Shown in pieces: positions 1 through 5,882 of a stretch of DNA of 6,248 nucleotides (the first letter of the stretch is position 1; every line of letters begins with the position of its first letter). Below the pieces are notes generated by a model. The model saw only the letters and a list, made by a program, of their open reading frames with translations, did not search any database and was not told the DNA's origin. The DNA is from an uncultured Actinomycetes bacterium (GTDB taxonomy: Bacteria > Actinomycetota > Acidimicrobiia > Acidimicrobiales > RAAP-2), in the NCBI GenBank assembly GCA_903854175.1, contig CAINVQ010000198.1, forward strand, positions 1 to 6,248, written 5' to 3'. The translations under genes and the position numbers were made by a program.

Positions 1-823
1 AAAGACCAATGATCCCCGGGCCACCATGTGTTCCAACTACTGGGCCAATGTCAGTGACAAGGAGAGGGAATTCGGTAGAAATGTCACTCACAAGATTCTG
101 TAGTGCGCCAACGTCTTCTGATGCTCCGTGCACGAGAGCCAGGCGACGAAGTGGTGCATTCTTTCTCGCCACTTCAGCGATTGCGCTTAGGGCCTTAGCT
201 TTTGTGCGCTGACGTCCCGCCTCAGCGATAATGCCATCTTTTAGCTCGAGTAGTGGCTTAATGGAAAGAACTTGTCCCATGAGTGCTTTGGCCCCGCCAA
301 CACGTCCACCTTTTTGAAGGTGCTCGAGTGTGTCGAGCATGGCAACGACGCCAGACCTTTGCACTAGTTCAAGAGCCTTCTTCTCAAGCTCGTCGAGTGA
401 GGCTCCTGTTTTTGCGAGCTCAGCAAGTTCAATAGCGAGAAGACCTTGGGCCATTGACACGGCGAGTGAATCGACAACGCGAACAGATATTTTCCCTGCA
501 ACTGCGTCAGCGGCAAGTGAAGCAGATTGATGTGTTGCACTTAGAGCGGCGGAGAGAGCAATGACCAAGACCCCATCGCAGCCGTCGCTGAGTGCGCGTT
601 CGTACGCAACTTGAAAGGCTCCTGGTGACGGGGCTGCAGTTTCAGGAAGCGTCTTTGAAGCTTTGCACTTCGCCCAAAATTCGTCTGGTGTGAGATCAAC
701 ACGGTCCGTGAACTCATCATCGCCAAACCTGATGCTTAGTGAAACGACATCAATGTTTAGTTTTTCTGCGATGTCGTGTGGAAGATCACACGCACTGTCA
801 GTAACGATTCGTACATTTGCCAT
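1..823 (-). CDS. DegV family fatty-acid-binding protein (3' end cut by the window edge)
   Basis: The frame is open from an ATG at 823 to the left edge and gives 274 residues. DegV proteins are usually about 280 residues, so only the last few are missing. Family landmarks appear in order: TDSACDLP (8-15), TAAPSPGAF (62-70, the TSQPSP position), LSAALSAT (90-97, the SGT-like loop), VDSLAVSMAQG (118-127), LEHLQKGGRVGG (166-177), KPLLELKDG (189-197) and the C-terminal GTHGGPG (264-270). In characterised relatives (FakB) the Thr and Ser of the second and third motifs hold the fatty-acid carboxylate; here these are probably T62 and S95. FakB delivers the fatty acid to the kinase FakA, making acyl-phosphate for phospholipid synthesis. 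No FakA gene is visible here, so that role is inferred from the family. There is no signal peptide or membrane segment, so the protein is cytoplasmic. The gene starts 9 bases after murJ behind a strong ribosome binding site and is the third gene of that unit. The family call is secure; the ligand and partner are not known. Confidence 0.93.
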   Translation of the reverse strand, partial: MANVRIVTDSACDLPHDIAEKLNIDVVSLSIRFGDDEFTDRVDLTPDEFWAKCKASKTLPETAAPSPGAFQVAYERALSDGCDGVLVIALSAALSATHQSASLAADAVAGKISVRVVDSLAVSMAQGLLAIELAELAKTGASLDELEKKALELVQRSGVVAMLDTLEHLQKGGRVGGAKALMGQVLSIKPLLELKDGIIAEAGRQRTKAKALSAIAEVARKNAPLRRLALVHGASEDVGALQNLVSDISTEFPLLVTDIGPVVGTHGGPGIIGL

Positions 824-827
824 AGTG

Positions 828-834
828 CTCCTTT
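828..834 (-). promoter_or_regulatory. Shine-Dalgarno sequence of degV overlapping the murJ stop codon
   Basis: On the minus strand the sequence reads TAAAGGAGCACTATG. The AAAGGAG lies 4 bases before the degV ATG, and its first bases are also the end of the murJ TAA. It fixes the degV start at 823 and lets ribosomes finishing murJ reinitiate on degV. It is the only strong ribosome binding site seen in the window. Confidence 0.85.
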
Positions 835-2437
835 AGAACTTGTTTAGCCTTGCACCTTTTTTGGTGTTTCGCACTGCACTTCGCTGCCAAACAACCAGAA
901 AGGTTAAATAGGTGAGAATTCCAAGCAGAGCGCTGCCACCGAATCGAGTCAAAAGCCCAAATCCGCTTCCAGAAGTTGACGATGCGTACGCAACTGCAAT
1001 CACAAACCCACTCGCCACTGACGCCAAAACACTTCGCAGTACGTGCTTGGACCAAAGGGTCGCACTGATGTTTACCTGGTGCCTAGTCAGATTCGCCAGT
1101 GCCACCAAGGCAACTGCAGTGTAGGAAATAGACACACTGGCACAAAGCCCCGACATTGAGTGTTGTCCAATGGCGATGGCCAAAATTATGGTCAAGCCGT
1201 TTTGTAATACGTAGAGATAAAAGACTTCTCGGGCACGCTGCATTGCTTGGAGACCTCGAACACAGAGCTGGAACACCGTAAACCCAGGTAGGCCAGCTCC
1301 AAGCACCGCAAGCACTGAGCCTGCGAGCAGACGGTGCTCGGCGTGCACATGGTTAAGCAGCACACCAACGAGAGGTTGTGACAACAAGACAAGCCCCACG
1401 GTGCAGGGGACAATTATGACGAGTGATTGACGAAGTCCGAACCTAAGGCGTTCTCCAAAGGCTGCGAAGTCTTGCTCGGTTGCGAGTTTTGATAATTGCG
1501 GGGTAAGTGCAGAGAGAACTGAAACAACAATCACTGCGTACGGCATTTGCATGAATGACCAGCCGTACGTGTACGCACTTACTGGCCCTCCACCACCAAT
1601 TGCGAACGCGAACGCCAGCACAATGTAGAGCGACAATTGATTTGCGACAATGACGAGCATTGTCCAGCTACCAAGTCGACCAATTGTTCGCACTGCAGGA
1701 TCACGGAAGTTGAGGTTGAACGTCAATCTTCCTAGATCACTCTTTGAAAGCGAGGGAAGTAAGAACAAGAACTGCACCAGAACACCAGCAGTTGTTCCAA
1801 GTCCCAACCATAAAAGATGTCCAGATCCGTTAAGTGAGGAGAGTGATGGGGTTGGATCAACTAAATGGAACCAAATAAGAACTGCAATACAAACAATGTT
1901 GTTAGCAATTGGTACCCACGAACCAGGAGCAAATTTATTTCGGATGTTTAAGAGTGCTGTTGCGATTCCAATTACACCGTAGAAAAATATTTGTGGAACA
2001 AACCATCGAAGCAGTGATGTTGCGAGTGCTCGCTGCTCGTGAAGAGTAGCAATGTGTGAAGCACCGTGGGGATGGTTGAGTGCGGTGAAGCCGTTAATAA
2101 TCCATGGTGCGAATATCCACGTAAGCAGTGATGCAAAAAACAGAATTACGAGTGATCCCGTAATCACACTCGAGATTGATCGCCATGCTTTTCTCTCACC
2201 ATCAAGCGTTAAGCGCTCAATAAATACAGGGATAAATGTTGCACTGGCAATACCACCGAGCACGAGGTCAAAGAGCATATTTGGAACGGTGTTTGCGAGG
2301 TTAAACGCATCTGCAATTGGTGTAAAACCGAGTACCCACGCAAGCACCAAAACTCTTAGTAGCCCCGTGAGCCTCGAGACGAGAGTTCCCGTCGCCATCG
2401 AAAAAACACGAGAACTATGAGTTGATATTCGACTCAT
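833..2437 (-). CDS. murJ: Lipid II flippase MurJ (MviN family)
   Basis: This 534-residue polytopic membrane protein of the MOP/MATE-like superfamily moves the peptidoglycan precursor lipid II from the inner to the outer face of the cytoplasmic membrane. It opens with the family signature: SRLTGLLR (21-28) and ADAFNLANTVPNMLFDLVLGG (42-62). About 14 hydrophobic segments follow; the charged loops and the actinobacterial-looking QMPYAVIVVSVLSALTPQLS stretch fit the family. R22, R28 and D43 align with E. coli MurJ R18, R24 and D39, while the positions of E. coli D25 and R52 appear to be V29 and F56. The length matches single-domain MurJ; the C-terminal pseudokinase extension of mycobacterial MviN is absent. 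The ATG lies in TAATG, sharing one base with the upstream DUF6049 stop. Only a weak AAAGAG precedes it, so translation probably depends on coupling. M14 is a possible alternative start but fits less well. The pairing with DUF6049 matches the conserved actinobacterial order. Confidence 0.95.
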   Translation of the reverse strand: MSRISTHSSRVFSMATGTLVSRLTGLLRVLVLAWVLGFTPIADAFNLANTVPNMLFDLVLGGIASATFIPVFIERLTLDGERKAWRSISSVITGSLVILFFASLLTWIFAPWIINGFTALNHPHGASHIATLHEQRALATSLLRWFVPQIFFYGVIGIATALLNIRNKFAPGSWVPIANNIVCIAVLIWFHLVDPTPSLSSLNGSGHLLWLGLGTTAGVLVQFLFLLPSLSKSDLGRLTFNLNFRDPAVRTIGRLGSWTMLVIVANQLSLYIVLAFAFAIGGGGPVSAYTYGWSFMQMPYAVIVVSVLSALTPQLSKLATEQDFAAFGERLRFGLRQSLVIIVPCTVGLVLLSQPLVGVLLNHVHAEHRLLAGSVLAVLGAGLPGFTVFQLCVRGLQAMQRAREVFYLYVLQNGLTIILAIAIGQHSMSGLCASVSISYTAVALVALANLTRHQVNISATLWSKHVLRSVLASVASGFVIAVAYASSTSGSGFGLLTRFGGSALLGILTYLTFLVVWQRSAVRNTKKGARLNKF

Positions 2438-4347
2438 TAGGGGCGCTCTTTACGTCGCTTGATACTTGTTCTAACCCACCAGAGGGCAAGAACAAAGAGC
2501 GATCCAAACGAAAGCACATAACCAACAATTGAAGTTCCTGCAATGCGCACTTGCATGGCACTACGTGCAAGAACAACATGTCCATCTGGGGTTGTTACTA
2601 CTACTCGCAACGTAAGGTTCCCATTTCGAGGGTTGGTGACCGGAACGCGAAGTGATTTTGTTGAAGAGTCAAGAGAGGTGACAATGTTTGCACCCTTTGG
2701 GAAGGTGAGTTGATTTGTGACTAGATGAACTACGGCTGTCATTGTGTAGTTCGCTTTACTCAGCAAGGTAATTGGAAGTGATGTTCCAGTTCCAGCCAAA
2801 GTAATGGTGCTTGGATTAACTGAGAATTTTCGCAGCTCTGCACTCAGTACATTTCGTGCAGCATCAATTGCGTCCTGTCGCTGTGAGGGAGTCCCAGAGA
2901 TTTCTGACTGTGCGACGTCGGTACAGAGTTGACTACTCAGCGTTACAGAACCCACCCCCTGGTTAAAAGAAGTGATGTCATTTATTAGAGCATTGAGCGT
3001 GAGAACATTGCGCGCGCTCCATGTTGAAACTGGTGCATTAACCATTGTTCGTGTGTTTGGCGAGCCGTTGCTGCCAATGGCTTTTGAATCAAACATAGGA
3101 GCGAGTGGGCTCGCAGTTACAAATGGATTGTGACTGAGGCCCGACAGGAAGTTGTCAATAAATTTCGCTCCCGTTTTACTTACGGTGGTCATTGCAACAA
3201 CACTTCGCTTAGTAGTAAGCCCAGGCGCTTCAAAGTGAAGAAAGCCAAGTACTCCAAGGGCTAGCGCAGCTCTGCGCCCTGGTTCAATAGCCGTGTTGCT
3301 CATGATCTGAGAGAGAGGTTCATCAATGCTCATTGCGTTCAGCGTGCTTGCACCCTGAACGTGAAATGGTGAGCCCCAGTGCAGAGAGTTTGAAGGTGCA
3401 TAACTGAGTGCTGTTTCTGGAAACACAACGTTCGACACACCAATTCCTGCGAGTGCATCAAGCGTTGCGACAGAAGGAATTGTGCTCAGAAGCACTGGGC
3501 TTTCAAGAGATTTACCAGTGAGAGAGTGAACCAATGACTTTGAAAAGTCAAGCTGGTTACTTGCTTGTGCGGTAAAACCATTCGCCACAAGACCGCCAAA
3601 GTCAATGTTTCCTGGAGGGGCAGAAATTATTGAGTGATCTTGGCTCTGTGTTGCTGACTTAAACGACGCAAGAAACTTTGGGGCCACGAGCGCTGCTTTT
3701 GTGAATGTTTGGTAATCAGCCCCAAGCGTTACTGCCACTTTTGGATATTTAGAAAAGACAGACAGCGCCTTGGTGGCCTGTGAAGGATTGACAAGTGATG
3801 TTGCGTTCATGCTTTCTATCCAGTTGAACTGAAGAGGATGCAAAACTTTTGTAGATCGAATTGCAAGTAGTGACCACTCAGTTTTGCCACGTGCTGTGCT
3901 GTAACTGATTGGATAGACCCCATCACAAGATGCTGCTTTACACGCAAGATGAAGACGAGCAGATTTTGTAGAACACTCACCAACTGTTTTCACATTGTTT
4001 GCCTGTGTACTCAGCTCAACGTTAAATGTTGAAGTGCCGCCCTTTGAACAAAGATTTGTAGCTGCGATTGGCGCTTGGGTAGTTCCAACGCCAGTTACTA
4101 GTGGGGCTATTTGTGAGCGTTGAAAAATTCGTGGATACATCTTTAATGAAACTGTTGTGTTTGTCTGGCTGAGCTCGATGTTGAAGTGAGCTGCTCCGTT
4201 GGGTGACAGTGAGGCAACGCTGTCTTGGTGGATAACGCTGAACGACGGGGTCGCCAGGGCCTGCGTGGCCGTAGGCCACGCCACCGCCGCGAGGCTGAGG
4301 AGTACGACGCAGAGCGCCCGCCACCAGGTCGAAAATCGGTGGAACAT
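2437..4347 (-). CDS. DUF6049 family protein (Rv3909-like): exported, with a C-terminal membrane anchor; function unknown
   Basis: The protein has 636 residues. It begins with a Sec signal peptide: basic start MFHRFSTWWR, hydrophobic core 11-24, likely cleavage after ALA at 30-32. One membrane segment at 606-625 is followed by a basic tail (KRRKERP), so nearly the whole protein should be extracytoplasmic with its C terminus in the cytoplasm. Residues 33-165 are Ser/Thr-rich and look like beta structure, with cysteines at 100, 124, 136 and 141. Residues about 195-315, including SAPPGNIDFGGLVANG (242-257) and VSNVVFPE (304-311), resemble the central region of DUF6049 proteins, which I infer to be a barrel-like, possibly degenerate deacetylase-type fold. 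I see no intact catalytic motif. Residues about 530-603 (with TTPDGHVVLARS) look like a beta-sandwich just before the membrane. Position directly upstream of murJ and divergent to pcnA matches Rv3909 in M. tuberculosis. A role in cell-wall synthesis with MurJ is inference only. The start is placed by the signal peptide; no clear ribosome binding site precedes it. Confidence 0.88.
   Translation of the reverse strand: MFHRFSTWWRALCVVLLSLAAVAWPTATQALATPSFSVIHQDSVASLSPNGAAHFNIELSQTNTTVSLKMYPRIFQRSQIAPLVTGVGTTQAPIAATNLCSKGGTSTFNVELSTQANNVKTVGECSTKSARLHLACKAASCDGVYPISYSTARGKTEWSLLAIRSTKVLHPLQFNWIESMNATSLVNPSQATKALSVFSKYPKVAVTLGADYQTFTKAALVAPKFLASFKSATQSQDHSIISAPPGNIDFGGLVANGFTAQASNQLDFSKSLVHSLTGKSLESPVLLSTIPSVATLDALAGIGVSNVVFPETALSYAPSNSLHWGSPFHVQGASTLNAMSIDEPLSQIMSNTAIEPGRRAALALGVLGFLHFEAPGLTTKRSVVAMTTVSKTGAKFIDNFLSGLSHNPFVTASPLAPMFDSKAIGSNGSPNTRTMVNAPVSTWSARNVLTLNALINDITSFNQGVGSVTLSSQLCTDVAQSEISGTPSQRQDAIDAARNVLSAELRKFSVNPSTITLAGTGTSLPITLLSKANYTMTAVVHLVTNQLTFPKGANIVTSLDSSTKSLRVPVTNPRNGNLTLRVVVTTPDGHVVLARSAMQVRIAGTSIVGYVLSFGSLFVLALWWVRTSIKRRKERP
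4263..4281. repeat. GC-rich perfect inverted repeat (8-bp arms, 3-base loop) within the DUF6049 signal-peptide codons
   Basis: GCGTGGCC at 4263-4270 and GGCCACGC at 4274-4281 are exact reverse complements separated by GTA. The repeat lies 67-85 bases inside the DUF6049 coding sequence and could form a stable hairpin near the 5' end of that mRNA. It has no T-run and so is not a terminator. It may be a regulatory structure or a protein-binding palindrome, or a by-product of local high GC. Confidence 0.6.
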
Positions 4348-4408
4348 TGCATTACTAGGCTACCTTCGCCCAACGCTCTTGCACGGCGCCTACTACCCTT
4401 CATTCACA
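4348..4408. promoter_or_regulatory. Divergent promoter region between DUF6049-murJ-degV and pcnA
   Basis: These 61 bases separate two genes read in opposite directions, so they should hold both promoters unless these lie inside the opposing genes. Towards DUF6049, TAGCCT (minus strand, 4357-4362) is a candidate -10 box and would put the transcript start within a few bases of the ATG at 4347. Towards pcnA, TACCCT (4394-4399) is a candidate -10 box and would put the start at or just before the GTG at 4409. No convincing -35 box is seen for either. Neither start codon has a purine-rich Shine-Dalgarno sequence at a normal distance, which is compatible with leaderless mRNAs, common in actinobacteria. 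The -10 boxes are guesses from position and partial consensus. Confidence 0.45.
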
Positions 4409-5833
4409 GTGAATTCTTTTGAACAAGTCCATGAGCGCCTAAATGAACTGGCGAGGCTTTCGGGCCCTCTAGCTCGCGCCTTTAATGACGCGGGGTTCTC
4501 CCTCTACGCCGTAGGGGGATCAGTACGTGACTGTGTTCTAGGGATAGAACGTCGTGAAGACTTTGAGATTGACTTCACAACCAATGCACGCCCTGATGAC
4601 ATTGCCCGGCTTATGGAGCCCCTCTGCACTGGGTTGTGGGAACAAGGTCGTGCCTTTGGCACCATTGGAGGCATTCTCAAAGAAGGTGGATTCAAAACTG
4701 AGATTACGACGTTTCGTTCTGAAGCCTACGTTGACCATTCTCGAAAGCCTTCCGTTGAGTGGGGCGACTCACTTGAATCTGACTTAAGCCGTCGTGACTT
4801 CACCATCAACGCGCTTGCACTTGACGTAATTGCGCTGTGTAATGAAACCCCAGAAGTGCAGACACTCTTTGACTTCTTTAATGGATTCAACGATCTTCAC
4901 GACCGAGTACTTCGTGCACCAATTGATCCAGAAATTCTATTTAGCGATGACCCACTTCGTATGCTTCGTGCTGCTCGATTTGCATCAAGATTTAACTTAA
5001 GCATTGACCCCGATGTTGAAGCTGCGGCTAAAAAAATGGCAGAAAAGATTTCAATAGTTTCTGCTGAGCGAATTCGAAATGAAATTGACTTGCTGATGAT
5101 GACTGAACAGCCCTCCCTGGGTCTCGACTTCATTGTGCGCACTGGGCTTGCAGATCATTTCTTTCCAGAACTACCAAAGCTGCAATTAGAACAAGATCCA
5201 ATTCATCACCACAAGGATGTTTTAAAACACACGTGGGCGGTTGTAGATAAAACATCACCGAAGCTCAGTCTTCGCCTAGCTGCTCTGTATCACGACATTG
5301 GAAAACCAAACACTCGAGACATTACGAGCGAAGGTGTCACGTTTCGGTTCCACGAAGTTGTTGGTGCAAAAATGACACGCAAGCGAATGCTCGCACTGAA
5401 ATATTCTCAAGAAATGATTGACGATGTCTCAATGCTCGTAGAACTACATCTTCGTTTCCATACCTACAAAATGGGTTGGAGTGATAAGGCAGTTCGTCGT
5501 TATGTTCGAGACGCTGGGCACTTGCTTGATGAACTAAATGAACTCACGCGATGTGACTGCACAACGCGCAATGCACGTAAAGCACAAACACTGGCACTGC
5601 GCATGGATGAACTCGAAGTTCGTATTGCAGAACTACGCGAACTAGAAGATCTAAATCAACTTCGCCCCGCCCTTGATGGAGTCGAGGTAATGGAGATTCT
5701 TGGCATTTCTCCAAGTCGTGTCGTTGGCACCGCACTTGATTTCTTGATGGAGATTCGACTTGACGAGGGTGAGATCTCTCCAGCTGAAGCCAAGATTCGT
5801 CTTGTCGAATGGTGGGCGGAGCAAGCCAAATAA
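4409..5833 (+). CDS. pcnA: CCA-adding enzyme (CCA tRNA nucleotidyltransferase), actinobacterial type with HD domain
   Basis: This class II nucleotidyltransferase adds or repairs the 3'-CCA end of tRNAs using CTP and ATP in the cytoplasm. With a GTG start at 4409 it has 474 residues, the usual size for the actinobacterial type. Motifs in order: GGSVRD (36-41), the metal-binding site EID (53-55) within DFEIDFTTNARPD, the third carboxylate E98 in TEITTFR, RRDFTINA (128-135), DDPLRMLRAARFA (180-192; the E/DDxxR nucleotide-template motif with D181 and R184), and an HD domain with H274 and H295-D296 (YHDIGKP). The usual first metal ligand is Asp; here it is Glu53. The frame stays open upstream to an ATG at 4199 (544 residues), but that would overlap the opposing DUF6049 gene, and the extra residues look like antisense of its signal peptide. 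The GTG leaves 35 residues before GGSVRD, as is normal. No clear Shine-Dalgarno sequence precedes it. The gene ends against a bidirectional terminator. Confidence 0.95.
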   Translation: MNSFEQVHERLNELARLSGPLARAFNDAGFSLYAVGGSVRDCVLGIERREDFEIDFTTNARPDDIARLMEPLCTGLWEQGRAFGTIGGILKEGGFKTEITTFRSEAYVDHSRKPSVEWGDSLESDLSRRDFTINALALDVIALCNETPEVQTLFDFFNGFNDLHDRVLRAPIDPEILFSDDPLRMLRAARFASRFNLSIDPDVEAAAKKMAEKISIVSAERIRNEIDLLMMTEQPSLGLDFIVRTGLADHFFPELPKLQLEQDPIHHHKDVLKHTWAVVDKTSPKLSLRLAALYHDIGKPNTRDITSEGVTFRFHEVVGAKMTRKRMLALKYSQEMIDDVSMLVELHLRFHTYKMGWSDKAVRRYVRDAGHLLDELNELTRCDCTTRNARKAQTLALRMDELEVRIAELRELEDLNQLRPALDGVEVMEILGISPSRVVGTALDFLMEIRLDEGEISPAEAKIRLVEWWAEQAK

Positions 5834-5868
5834 AAAATCCCCTTGCCACTAGGACAAGGGGATTTTTT
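5832..5868. terminator. Bidirectional intrinsic terminator between convergent pcnA and ino1
   Basis: A perfect 14-bp inverted repeat (arms 5832-5845 and 5855-5868, core ATCCCCTTG / CAAGGGGAT) encloses a 9-base loop. Six A's on the left and six T's on the right give a GC-rich stem followed by a U-run on either strand. It starts inside the pcnA stop codon and ends 14 bases from the ino1 stop, so it should serve both convergent genes. Confidence 0.93.
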
Positions 5869-5882
5869 AAAGCAGGAAAGGC

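Noticed and set aside
9..530. Plus-strand open frames of 67 and 66 codons at the left edge
   Set aside because: They lie opposite the degV gene, which carries all family motifs in the minus frame; Ser/Ala/Arg-rich shadows.
851..866. Possible terminator at the end of murJ (GCACC, T-run, GGTGT)
   Set aside because: The stem is only 4-5 bp, the T-run is in the loop and not after the stem, and it lies inside the murJ coding sequence just before the coupled degV gene.
2052..2420. Plus-strand open frame of 122 codons opposite the start of murJ (and a similar 110-codon frame at 1650-1982)
   Set aside because: Antisense shadows of a clear membrane protein gene, with no ribosome binding site and no family features.
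4022..4403. Two minus-strand open frames of 86 and 100 codons (4143-4403 and 4022-4324) near the DUF6049 start
   Set aside because: Both run in other frames across the DUF6049 gene, are rich in Arg and Pro as expected from the GC-rich patch, and show no recognisable family.
4199..4408. Upstream extension of pcnA to an ATG at 4199 (544 residues in total)
   Set aside because: It overlaps the start of the opposing DUF6049 gene, whose signal peptide is convincing. The extra 70 residues match nothing in the family, and the GTG at 4409 gives the normal length.
5544..5849. Minus-strand open frame of 101 codons opposite the end of pcnA
   Set aside because: It begins inside the terminator stem and runs antisense to conserved pcnA sequence; its composition is that of a shadow frame.
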